The position numbers were made by a program, and so were the translations under genes. DNA of 10,215 nt from Syntrophomonas sp. (lineage in GTDB: Bacteria > Bacillota > Syntrophomonadia > Syntrophomonadales > Syntrophomonadaceae). This document shows positions 1 to 6,451 of this stretch, one piece after another (positions within the stretch are counted from its first letter, which is position 1; each line of letters starts with the position of its first letter). The stretch covers positions 1-10,215 of the forward strand of contig JAQVXF010000025.1 of NCBI GenBank assembly GCA_028709355.1. Reading direction: 5' to 3'. The notes under the pieces are model-generated. The model was not told the DNA's origin, did no database searches, and worked only from the letters and a program-made list of their open reading frames with translations.

Positions 1-348
1 GTCTCCATCAATCCGCTGGCCTCCCTGGGGATCACCTACCTGGTAGGTATGATTGCAGTATTCCTGTTGTACTTCCTGACCAGTCCGGTCAAGAGCCTGG
101 CCACCGAATATGGCAGCCTGAACTGGACCTCCTTCGCCCTGGGCGCAGCTATCGTGGGACTGGAGTACGGTTTTTTGAATATGTATAAAGTGGGCTGGAA
201 TATCAGCATCGGTTCGCTGGTAGCCAGCATATCAGTGGCGCTGATCCTGATCCTGGTAGGCATCCTGTATTATAAAGAAACGCTCACCCTCCCCAACCTG
301 GCTGGAGTGTTGCTGTGCCTGGCCGGACTGGTACTCATAAATCGATAG
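1..348 (+). CDS. EamA/DMT-like membrane transporter, C-terminal part (5' end outside window)
   Basis: The frame is open from base 1 to a TAG at 346-348, giving the last 115 residues of a protein whose start lies upstream. The visible part is almost entirely hydrophobic, with about four membrane segments (roughly residues 7-26, 38-60, 66-89 and 95-113). It ends with a short glutamate-containing loop (YYKETLTLPNLAG) and a last helix closing in LVLINR. That ending, a final helix preceded by a conserved glutamate, is typical of EamA/drug-metabolite transporter half-domains and of related small multidrug-resistance proteins. No substrate can be read from this part. The gene runs toward the channel gene on the opposite strand. 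I see no convincing terminator in the 120 bases after its stop. The family call rests on membrane pattern and ending only, so another small multi-helix family remains possible. Confidence 0.6.
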   Translation, partial: VSINPLASLGITYLVGMIAVFLLYFLTSPVKSLATEYGSLNWTSFALGAAIVGLEYGFLNMYKVGWNISIGSLVASISVALILILVGILYYKETLTLPNLAGVLLCLAGLVLINR

Positions 349-394
349 GATAAAATGTCGCAAGGAGTATCAGGGGCCCGCCCAACGATGGACT

Positions 395-472
395 ATGCTG
401 GCAGGCATCGGTGCAAGTCTGGTCGCGGCCCTGCGTGCCCTTGGAGTGCTGGCTGCGGCGGGGATATTCTAG
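395..472 (+). CDS. Possible 25-residue hydrophobic peptide or gene remnant
   Basis: An ATG at 395 opens 25 codons ending in TAG at 470-472. The product is nearly all A, L, G, V and I, with one arginine in the middle, and could form a single membrane helix. Codon choice (CTG, GCC, GTC, ATC) matches neighbouring genes. The frame is open further back to about 341 and reads plausibly (RKEYQGPAQRW before the methionine) but has no start codon there. The AAGGAG at 362-367 is too far from the ATG. Its stop overlaps the convergent channel stop in a shared CTAG. It may be a decayed gene end, a frameshifted short gene or chance. I do not recognise it. Confidence 0.22.
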   Translation: MLAGIGASLVAALRALGVLAAAGIF

Positions 473-1473
473 CTGGCGCACACGAATTTGGAATCGATGC
501 TGTCCAAGTCCTGGCGGGAGCCGATCAGGACCAAGGTGTCGCCGGGCAGGATGCTGTCCCGGCCGCGGGGATTCATGATCACCGCTTCATCGCGGATGAT
601 GGCGACTATCACCACGTTGTTGACCTCGCGATCGAAGGCTTCCATTATTAACTTGTTGGCCAACAGTGAATTTTGGCTGATCTCCACCTCTTCCAACTGG
701 ATCTCCAGGTGGCGGGACAGGAACAAGGTGTTGACCATCTCCACCGCCGCCGGTTTGATCATGGCCATAGCCATCTGGTGGCCGCCGCTCTGGGTGGGAG
801 ATATCACTTTATCGGCCCCGGCCTGGTGCAGCTTGGCAAAGGTCTCCGGCTCGGTCGAGCGGGCGACTATCTTAAGCCCTGGATTCAGGGACCGGGCGGT
901 CAATACTCCAAAGACGTTGTGGGCATCCTCAGACATGGCGCAGATTATCCCCTGGGCCTTCAATATGCCCGCTTTTATCAATACCTCATCGCGGGTGGCA
1001 TCCCCCAACATGACAAAATGTCCGCCTTCGGCGGCCTGGCTGACCAGGGCCTCATCCCTGTCGATCAGCACATAGGGCACTTTATAGCTTCTCAGGATGT
1101 AGGCGGCATTGATTCCCACCCGGCCGGCTCCACAGACAATCACATGATTCTCCAAGCGTTTGATTACTTCCATCATTTTATCCCTTCTCACAAATCTTAC
1201 TACCTGGTTTTCGACGATCGCTGAAACCGCTGTGCTGAGAGAGTACAGCATCACCCCCAACCCGAATATCAGAACCACCATGGTGAAGATCTGCCCAGCC
1301 CTGGTAGCGGGGACCAGGTCTCCATACCCGGTGGTGGTCAGACTTACGATGGTCACCCACAGGGAAGTGAACAGGGACCAGTCTTCCAATAGAGACAAGC
1401 CTACCGTACTGGTAACGACCATGGTCAATATGACCCCTGCCAGGGCGATCAATTTGCCTCTCAACTCAGACAA
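469..1473 (-). CDS. Two-TM potassium channel with RCK (TrkA-N/TrkA-C) domain, MthK-like
   Basis: The 334-residue protein reads as an ion channel pore plus cytoplasmic gating domain. Residues 8-29 form the first membrane helix, the pore loop carries the selectivity filter TTGYGD (47-52), and a second helix spans about 62-86. A Rossmann-type TrkA-N/RCK domain follows, with GAGRVG (115-120) and an acidic strand end (LIDRDE near 137-142). A TrkA-C-like domain occupies roughly the last 80 residues. This is the MthK layout: potassium moves through the pore and ligands on the RCK ring open it. In related Bacillota proteins the TrkA-C domain can bind cyclic di-AMP, but I cannot read that here. The start is TTG at 1471-1473, because AGGTGAG lies five bases upstream and an in-frame TGA lies just above (1480-1482). 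The gene diverges from kimA, suggesting balanced uptake and release of K+. Confidence 0.88.
   Translation of the reverse strand: MSELRGKLIALAGVILTMVVTSTVGLSLLEDWSLFTSLWVTIVSLTTTGYGDLVPATRAGQIFTMVVLIFGLGVMLYSLSTAVSAIVENQVVRFVRRDKMMEVIKRLENHVIVCGAGRVGINAAYILRSYKVPYVLIDRDEALVSQAAEGGHFVMLGDATRDEVLIKAGILKAQGIICAMSEDAHNVFGVLTARSLNPGLKIVARSTEPETFAKLHQAGADKVISPTQSGGHQMAMAMIKPAAVEMVNTLFLSRHLEIQLEEVEISQNSLLANKLIMEAFDREVNNVVIVAIIRDEAVIMNPRGRDSILPGDTLVLIGSRQDLDSIDSKFVCAS
1171..1188 (-). promoter_or_regulatory. Internal ribosome binding site and start for a free RCK subunit
   Basis: Inside the channel gene, exactly between the second membrane helix and the RCK domain, the minus strand reads AGAAGGGA (1181-1188), then TAAA, then two consecutive in-frame ATG codons (residues 100 and 101). 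Spacing is four and seven bases. Translation from residue 101 would give a soluble 234-residue RCK protein. In MthK of Methanothermobacter, free RCK subunits come from an internal methionine (Met107) at the same junction and complete the gating ring. That it is used here is inference. Confidence 0.5.
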
Positions 1474-1523
1474 ATGCTCTCACCTCTCATTTCTCCGCGG
1501 CCGGCCTCGTATGCCGGGCAGAC

Positions 1524-1546
1524 AACCGGCCAAAACCAAGCCGGTT
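1524..1546 (-). repeat. Inverted repeat in the channel gene leader
   Basis: AACCGGC (1524-1530) and GCCGGTT (1540-1546) are perfect 7-base arms around a 9-base loop. The repeat lies about 50 bases upstream of the channel start and downstream of its likely promoter, so it would form a hairpin in the 5' untranslated mRNA. There is no T-run on either strand, so it is not a standard terminator. It could be an operator or an mRNA-stabilising stem. Confidence 0.4.
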
Positions 1547-1573
1547 CGGGGCTGCGCTGATCTTCCAATTTTT

Positions 1574-1602
1574 AGTTTAACCAGTGGATGGATTTCTGTA
1601 AA
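1574..1602 (-). promoter_or_regulatory. Likely sigma-A promoter of the K+ channel gene
   Basis: On the minus strand, TTTACA (1597-1602) is followed after exactly 17 bases by TAAACT (1574-1579). These match the -35 and -10 consensus at five and four of six positions. Transcription would begin near 1567 and leave a leader of about 93 bases before the TTG start, containing the 1524-1546 hairpin. No other pair of this quality was found upstream of the gene. Confidence 0.5.
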
Positions 1603-1704
1603 TGGTATTTTCAAGTACCACCGGATGTATACACAAACAGCCGGTCGTCATGGCTGCCAAGCCAGCAGGTTGATGGCGACAGAGAGCCTCACCGGCAGGT
1701 ATTC

Positions 1705-1721
1705 TTTATGTTTTTTTTACA
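1705..1721 (+). promoter_or_regulatory. KdpE-like operator upstream of kimA
   Basis: The 17 bases TTTATGTTTTTTTTACA hold two direct half-sites, TTTATG (1705-1710) and TTTACA (1716-1721), spaced 11 bases start to start. As I recall it, the E. coli kdpFABC operator contains TTTATACTTTTTTTACA, so 15 of 17 positions agree and the half-site spacing is the same. The spacer lies directly upstream of kimA, which leads the likely operon encoding KdpD and KdpE. The binding is inferred; a T-run alone is low complexity, so the TTTA and ACA ends carry the argument. Confidence 0.5.
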
Positions 1722-1722
1722 T

Positions 1723-1749
1723 TTGGAACCGGATTTCACTACAGATAAT
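1723..1749 (+). promoter_or_regulatory. Candidate kimA promoter next to the KdpE-like box
   Basis: TTGGAA (1723-1728) and GATAAT (1744-1749) could serve as -35 and -10, but the spacer is only 15 bases, which fits a weak, activator-dependent promoter. An alternative -10, TACTAT (1766-1771), would place the KdpE-like box about 58-74 bases upstream of transcription start, close to the geometry I recall for E. coli kdpFABC. I cannot choose between them. Confidence 0.3.
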
Positions 1750-1800
1750 TAATGGATGACTGGACTACTATAGAAACATAGCCGGAGTGACTTAAAAGTA

Positions 1801-1878
1801 GCCACCTTGGCAGTACAAGTTCGCTATCCAATTGTGCATCGGAAAAACACAATCAAGGAGCCTGCTCAACTAGCAGGC
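1801..1878 (+). promoter_or_regulatory. Hairpin-rich leader before kimA
   Basis: Three stems lie in a row: GCCA/TGGC (1801-1811, short), ATTGTG/CACAAT (1831-1853, loop of 11) and GCCTGCT/AGCAGGC (1860-1878, loop CAACT). The last is a perfect 7-base stem ending six bases before the kimA ribosome site. An AAGGAG (1855-1860) abuts it. In B. subtilis, kimA (ydaO) lies behind a cyclic di-AMP riboswitch, but I do not find that riboswitch's conserved purine-rich blocks here. The leader may be structured, or the stems may be unrelated. There is no T-tract after the last stem. Confidence 0.3.
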
Positions 1879-1893
1879 ACATGAAGGAAGGTA

Positions 1894-3792
1894 ATGTCTT
1901 TGTTCAGGCGTCTGGGCCGGTTCGTATTTGGGAGAAGCATGTCCAACCAGCAGCTGGGGGAAGAAAAGTTGAATGTCTTCTGGGGCATGCCCATCCTGTC
2001 CAGTGACTCTATCTCCTCGGTGGCCTATGCAGTAGAGGAGATACTGCTGGTGTTGGTGCCGGTCATCGGTATGGCATCCTTCATTTGGATGCCACGGATA
2101 GCCCTGGCCATTATTGCCCTGATGCTGATATTGGTCTTCTCCTACCGGCACGTGGTGGATGCTTATCCTAATGGCGGGGGAGCTTATGTGGTGGCCAAGG
2201 AGAACCTGGGCACTATCTACAGCCTGATCGCCGGAGCTTCCCTGTCAGTCGATTATGTTCTTACAGTCGCGGTTAGTATCGCAGCCGCCACGGCTGCGAT
2301 CACCTCGGCATTCCCGGCCCTATTCAGCCACCGGGTGGGGATATCGCTGGTCATCATATTTCTCCTGGCGGTGGGCAACCTGAGGGGTATCCGGGAATCG
2401 GCCCGGGTCTTCAGCCTGCCCACCTATGCGTTCATCTTGACCATCGTCATCCTGGTAGGCAGCGGGTTGGTCCGCTACCTGAACGGCGGCCCGGCGATTA
2501 TCCCGGCAACTATGACCCCCTCGGCTGGTACTGGCCTGGGGGCGATATCGTTTTTCCTAGTGGTCCGGGCCTTCGCCTCTGGCTGCAGCGCAGTAACCGG
2601 GGTAGAAGCGGTCAGCAATGCGGTGCCTAATTTCCAGGCTCCCGCCGCCCGGCAGGCCAAGACCGTCTACCTCTGGCTGGCGGTGGCTATCGTAATCTGC
2701 TTCGGCGGGGTGGCCCTACTGGCCTTTCTCTACCATATCGTGCCGGATCCCCGCCAGACGGTCATCACCCAGCTCACCCTGGCCGTTTTCGGTCCCGGAG
2801 CGATGTTGTACCTACTAGCCACCACCACCGCCCTGATCCTGGCCCTGGCGGCCAATACCGCATACAGCGGCTTCCCCACCCTCCTGTCGGTCATCGCCCA
2901 GGACGGCTTCGTGCCCCGGCAATTATCGCTGCGGGGCCATCGTCTTAACTTCAACAACGGCATCGTCCTATTAAGTTTGGCAGCCGCCCTGCTGATAATC
3001 GTATTTCAAGCCGACACCCATCTGCTGATCAGCCTGTACGCGGTGGGGGTGTTCACCTCTTTCACCCTGTCCCAAGCGGGGATGGTGCTCCACTGGAGGA
3101 AGGAGCGCAGCAAGGGTTGGGTGCTCAAAGGCCTGATAAATGGGCTGGGGGCGGTGACTACCGGGGTAGCGGTCACGGTCATCGGCATCACCAAGTTTAC
3201 CGAGGGAGCCTGGATCGTTTTGGTGGTGGTGCCGGTCATCATCGCCATCATGATGAGGATAAAAAATCACTACCTGTCGGTGGCCGAACAGCTGGATATC
3301 TCCAACGATACTCTGGCCCGGATAGATCTGCGCACTACCCATACCCATCACGTGATCGTGCCCATCGACAGTATCAATGCCATGGTGATCAAGGCCCTGC
3401 GCTATGCCCGCAGCCTGACCCCACATGTGGAAGCCTTCCACGTGGAGGTCTACGAGGGAGAATCGGACAAGCTGCTGCGCAAATGGGCCATGCTGGATAC
3501 TGACATCCCCCTGATTGTCAAGTACTCCCCCTACCGGGAGGTGGTCAATCTGCTCACCCAATACATCGATTCCGAGGAGCATGCTTCCCAGCCGGGCGAC
3601 ATAATAACGGTGCTGTTGCCCCAGTTCTTTGTTTCCCATCGCTGGGAGATGGCGCTGCACAACAATACCAGCCTGTTTATCGCCAATGCCATGCTCAAAA
3701 AACGTAATGTAGTCGTATCCATAATTCCTTTTTACCTGGAAGACTTGAAGGTTTACCGCTTTTCCAAAAATAACAAACCGCTGGTTCAGTAA
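1894..3792 (+). CDS. kimA: KimA-type high-affinity potassium importer (APC superfamily)
   Basis: This 632-residue membrane protein matches B. subtilis KimA (formerly YdaO, about 607 residues) along its whole length in my memory of that sequence. KimA brings K+ in, coupled to protons. Shared blocks include LSSDSISSVAYA (36-46), YPNGGGAYVVAKENLG (91-106), DYVLTVAVS (120-128), GCSAVTGVEAVSNAVP (230-245) and LYAVGVFTSFTLSQ. The acidic and aromatic positions linked to K+ and proton handling in KimA (D36, Y43, D117, E233) correspond to D38, Y45, D120 and E238 here. About twelve membrane helices are followed by a soluble tail from about residue 480, as in KimA, where cyclic di-AMP acts as an inhibitor. 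ATG 1894 has AAGGA five bases upstream. It probably heads an operon with kdpD and kdpE: the 95-base gap shows no terminator. Confidence 0.92.
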   Translation: MSLFRRLGRFVFGRSMSNQQLGEEKLNVFWGMPILSSDSISSVAYAVEEILLVLVPVIGMASFIWMPRIALAIIALMLILVFSYRHVVDAYPNGGGAYVVAKENLGTIYSLIAGASLSVDYVLTVAVSIAAATAAITSAFPALFSHRVGISLVIIFLLAVGNLRGIRESARVFSLPTYAFILTIVILVGSGLVRYLNGGPAIIPATMTPSAGTGLGAISFFLVVRAFASGCSAVTGVEAVSNAVPNFQAPAARQAKTVYLWLAVAIVICFGGVALLAFLYHIVPDPRQTVITQLTLAVFGPGAMLYLLATTTALILALAANTAYSGFPTLLSVIAQDGFVPRQLSLRGHRLNFNNGIVLLSLAAALLIIVFQADTHLLISLYAVGVFTSFTLSQAGMVLHWRKERSKGWVLKGLINGLGAVTTGVAVTVIGITKFTEGAWIVLVVVPVIIAIMMRIKNHYLSVAEQLDISNDTLARIDLRTTHTHHVIVPIDSINAMVIKALRYARSLTPHVEAFHVEVYEGESDKLLRKWAMLDTDIPLIVKYSPYREVVNLLTQYIDSEEHASQPGDIITVLLPQFFVSHRWEMALHNNTSLFIANAMLKKRNVVVSIIPFYLEDLKVYRFSKNNKPLVQ

Positions 3793-3887
3793 ACGACGCC
3801 AGTCCGTTACAATGAGCTTGGAAGCAAAGTGGGCAGCTGGGTTGACAGGCTCGGCGATTGACCACCGCATCGTATGGAGGTATCTCT

Positions 3888-5456
3888 TTGGATAGATCAA
3901 AACCCGGATCCCATCCCGGCAGCATATGGGGGCAGCTATTCCGCACCGACTATACCGGCCAGTCCAATCTGTGGCCGGTGGTGGTGTCCCTGCTGCTGAT
4001 TGGGCTGGTGACCCTGACCGGAAAATTGTATGGCGACTACCTGGGAATAACCAGCATCGGTATGCTATTCCTGCTGCCGGTAATCTTTGCCGCGGTGCGG
4101 ACGGGAATATACCCGGCGATTTTTATCGCCCTGATCAGTTTCGTATGCTGGGACATATTTTTTATCCCCCCGGTATTGCTGCTGACCGCCAGCGATCCCC
4201 GCCACCTGATTACCTTCCTGGTCTTCCTGCTGGTGGCTTATACCGCTGGCAATATGACCGAATTGTTGCGCTCCCGGGCCCGGGAAGCGCTCCAGCGGGA
4301 GAGCCAGACCCGGGCACTTTACGAACTGGCCCGGGAATTATCGGCAGCCGCCGAGATGAGCGGCTTGGGCCAGCATGTTGTCAACCAAACCGCCGCCACC
4401 CTGGATGCGGAGGCGGTGTTGTTCCAGCCCGATGACACCGGGAAGTTGCAGATTGCCGCCGCCAACCGCTCCTTGCTGGACCTGGCCTCCAGTCCCAATG
4501 ACCTGCTGGCCGCCCAGTGGACTTTCGAAAACAACCAACCCAGCGGTCTGTCCACCACCATGTTCACCGGCGCCCGGGGCTATCATGTACCGGTGCAGAC
4601 CGAAAAAAAGATCCTGGGGGTGCTGTCGGTGAAACCTCTGCATGATGCCCTGGAAGAGCAGCAGCGAAGTCTGGTAGCGGCCTTGGCGGGCTTGTCGGCT
4701 CTGGCCATGGTGCGGCTGGAGTTGGCCGAGGAAGCTCAGGAGATCAAATCCCTGGAGGCCAGTGAAAGGCTGCAGGCAGCCTTGTTCAATTCCATCTCCC
4801 ATGACCTGAAGACGCCGCTGACCTCGATCCTGGGCTCAGTATCCAGTCTGGTCGACGAAGGGTCCTTATATGATGTAGAACAGAAGGCTACCCTGCTGAG
4901 CGGGATCAAGCACAGTGCGGAACGGATGAATCGTTTCGTCAACAATCTGCTTGATATGGCGCGGCTGGAGAGCGGATATATGAAGCTGAACCGGGAATGG
5001 TCAGACCTGCAGGACATCATCGGGGTGACTCTGCGGGAGAATCAGGACATCCTGCGGGAGCACACCATAAGAATAGAGATGCCCGACCAGATCCCCTTGA
5101 TCAAGCTCGACTACGCTCTGATCGAGCAGGTTCTGACCAACCTGCTCCACAACGCGGTCAAGTATTCTCCGCTGGGGAGCGAGATACTGATCTCGGTTAC
5201 CCGACAGGCAGAGGTGATCACTGTCACCATAGCCGACCAGGGCGAGGGGATCCCGGTAGGCGACCAGGAAGCCATCTTCGACAAGTTTTACCGGCTCCAG
5301 TCTCCCCACAATGTAAGTGGGACCGGCCTGGGTCTCTCCATCTGCCGTGGTATCATCGAGGCCCATGAGGGCCGCATCTGGGCAGTCAACCGGGCGGGCG
5401 GGGGAAGCTTGTTCAACTTCAGCCTGCCCCTCGAAGCCTCGACACCACAGTCGTAA
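3888..5456 (+). CDS. kdpD: KdpD-type sensor histidine kinase lacking the N-terminal KdpD domain
   Basis: The 522-residue protein is the C-terminal part of KdpD: four closely packed membrane helices (DUF4118, about 29-122), a GAF-like domain (about 145-280), a dimerisation domain with the phosphorylated histidine H305 in NSISHDLKTPLTSI, and a complete ATPase domain with N422 in HNAVKYSP, DQGEGI (450-455), FDKFYR (464-469) and GTGLGL (478-483). It should autophosphorylate in response to K+ or turgor state and pass phosphate to KdpE. Full KdpD has about 350 more N-terminal residues with a nucleotide-binding KdpD domain and a Usp domain; both are absent. I chose TTG 3888 because GGAGG (3876-3880) lies seven bases upstream; an in-frame TTG at 3858 lacks such a site. 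Neither start could restore the missing domain. kdpE follows after 23 bases. Confidence 0.9.
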   Translation: MDRSKPGSHPGSIWGQLFRTDYTGQSNLWPVVVSLLLIGLVTLTGKLYGDYLGITSIGMLFLLPVIFAAVRTGIYPAIFIALISFVCWDIFFIPPVLLLTASDPRHLITFLVFLLVAYTAGNMTELLRSRAREALQRESQTRALYELARELSAAAEMSGLGQHVVNQTAATLDAEAVLFQPDDTGKLQIAAANRSLLDLASSPNDLLAAQWTFENNQPSGLSTTMFTGARGYHVPVQTEKKILGVLSVKPLHDALEEQQRSLVAALAGLSALAMVRLELAEEAQEIKSLEASERLQAALFNSISHDLKTPLTSILGSVSSLVDEGSLYDVEQKATLLSGIKHSAERMNRFVNNLLDMARLESGYMKLNREWSDLQDIIGVTLRENQDILREHTIRIEMPDQIPLIKLDYALIEQVLTNLLHNAVKYSPLGSEILISVTRQAEVITVTIADQGEGIPVGDQEAIFDKFYRLQSPHNVSGTGLGLSICRGIIEAHEGRIWAVNRAGGGSLFNFSLPLEASTPQS

Positions 5457-5479
5457 TCAAGGCACGCAAAGGAGCATGA

Positions 5480-6166
5480 ATGATGGGAGCCAAAATACTG
5501 GTGATCGATGATGAATTGGAGATCCGCCGCCTGCTGAAAGTAGGCCTGACTGCCCATGGCTTCGACTTCGTGGAGGCCGCCAGCGCTAAGGAAGGCTTAT
5601 ATCAGGCAGTGACCGCCCGGCCTGATGTAATCATCCTGGACATGGGCCTACCCGACCAGGACGGGGCCGAGGTGCTGCGCCAGATCCGGGAATGGAGTCA
5701 GGTACCGGTGATCATCCTGTCGGTGCGGGGCCAGGAGCACCACAAAGTCAGTGCCCTAGATATCGGCGCCGATGATTATCTGACCAAACCCTTCAGTGTG
5801 AGCGAACTGATGGCGCGGATCAGGGTGGCCCTGCGTCACCAGGCCAATCTCAAGGATGAACCGGTGGTCGAGGTCGGCGAACTGTATATGGATTTTTCCA
5901 AACGCCAGGTGAAGATCGCCGGCGATGATATCCACCTAACCCCGATCGAATACGATCTGCTCAAACTGCTGATCTCCAACGCCGGCAAGGTGGTCACCCA
6001 CCGCCAATTGATCCACAGCGTCTGGGGTTCGGAGGGTCAGGAATATTCCCAATACCTGCGGATTTACATCAGCCAGCTGCGCAAGAAGATCGAGAAGGAT
6101 CCCAATCAGCCCGCTTATATCTTGACCGAACCGGGGATCGGCTACCGTCTGGCCGGATTCGAATAG
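5480..6166 (+). CDS. kdpE: KdpE-type response regulator (OmpR/PhoB family)
   Basis: The 228-residue protein has a receiver domain (about 5-120) with the acidic pocket DDE (10-12), phosphoacceptor D54 in LDMGLPDQDG, S81, and K103 in LTKPF. A winged-helix DNA-binding domain follows (about 130-225), ending in LTEPGIGYRLAGF, the usual OmpR/KdpE ending. Phosphorylated by KdpD, it would act on K+ uptake promoters; the box upstream of kimA is the best target in the window. AAAGGAG (5468-5474) serves ATG 5480 or the adjacent ATG 5483. The gene is the last of the kimA-kdpD-kdpE series and is closed by a strong terminator 37 bases after its stop. Naming it KdpE rests on sequence likeness plus the KdpD partner. 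Confidence 0.9.
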   Translation: MMGAKILVIDDELEIRRLLKVGLTAHGFDFVEAASAKEGLYQAVTARPDVIILDMGLPDQDGAEVLRQIREWSQVPVIILSVRGQEHHKVSALDIGADDYLTKPFSVSELMARIRVALRHQANLKDEPVVEVGELYMDFSKRQVKIAGDDIHLTPIEYDLLKLLISNAGKVVTHRQLIHSVWGSEGQEYSQYLRIYISQLRKKIEKDPNQPAYILTEPGIGYRLAGFE

Positions 6167-6203
6167 GAGCAAACGCTGGTTGAAAGCAGGAAATTTACAC
6201 TCA

Positions 6204-6234
6204 GGGGATAGCTGGTGGCTGTCCCCTTTGTTTT
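6204..6234 (+). terminator. Intrinsic terminator after kdpE
   Basis: GGGGATAGC (6204-6212) pairs with GCTGTCCCC (6218-6226), a 9-base stem with one T-G wobble around the loop TGGTG. TTTGTTTT follows directly (6227-6234). The hairpin sits 37 bases after the kdpE stop and marks the end of the potassium operon. Confidence 0.88.
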
Positions 6235-6451
6235 CAGTGGCACTACTCCCTTAACGGTCTCAATCCCTGAGTTCAGAGCAGGCAGAATACACCCCCGGCG
6301 CAATCCGAGACTACTTAAAAATGTTTTAAATTCGGGTCATGCTGAGCGCTGGCAAAGCATCCGGCGACTGAAAAAGTGCCCAAAAACGGCGGGGCAGACA
6401 CCTTATGGACTGGCTGATCAGGTCTATCGGCGCGGGCTGACGGGTTGCAAT
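6235..6451. other. Convergent spacer between kdpE and the rluA-like gene
   Basis: These 217 bases hold no coding frame I can support. The open plus-strand frame across 6215-6481 reads as low-quality sequence rich in R, P and S and starts inside the kdpE terminator. A short AT-rich near-palindrome TTAAAA-ATG-TTTTAA lies at 6315-6329, of unknown meaning. A weak minus-strand terminator is listed separately. Confidence 0.6.
6370..6396 (-). terminator. Weak terminator for the rluA-like gene
   Basis: On the minus strand TGCCC (6392-6396) pairs with GGGCA (6377-6381) around a 10-base loop, then CTTTTT follows (6371-6376). The stem is only five pairs, so it is a weak candidate, but it lies about 55 bases past the stop of the rluA-like gene in the right direction, and nothing better is present. 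Confidence 0.4.

Noticed and set aside
1160..1759. 199-residue plus-strand frame across the channel N-terminus and spacer
   Set aside because: It is mostly antisense to the channel and continues through promoter sequence; composition and start offer no support.
1881..2012. Upstream overlapping frame from ATG 1881 before kimA
   Set aside because: It runs out of frame through the start of kimA, its only ribosome-like site (1855-1860) is 20 bases away, and the product resembles nothing. The ATG coincides with the kimA ribosome site region by chance.
3842..3873. Perfect TTGACA at 3842-3847 as a kdpD promoter
   Set aside because: No acceptable -10 lies 16-18 bases downstream; the nearest, CATCGT, is a poor match at 20 bases. 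Cotranscription with kimA is simpler.
2971..3900. 309-residue open frame antisense to kimA
   Set aside because: It lies fully opposite a well-supported gene, is rich in H, Q and G as antisense of hydrophobic codons tends to be, and has no family likeness or good ribosome site.
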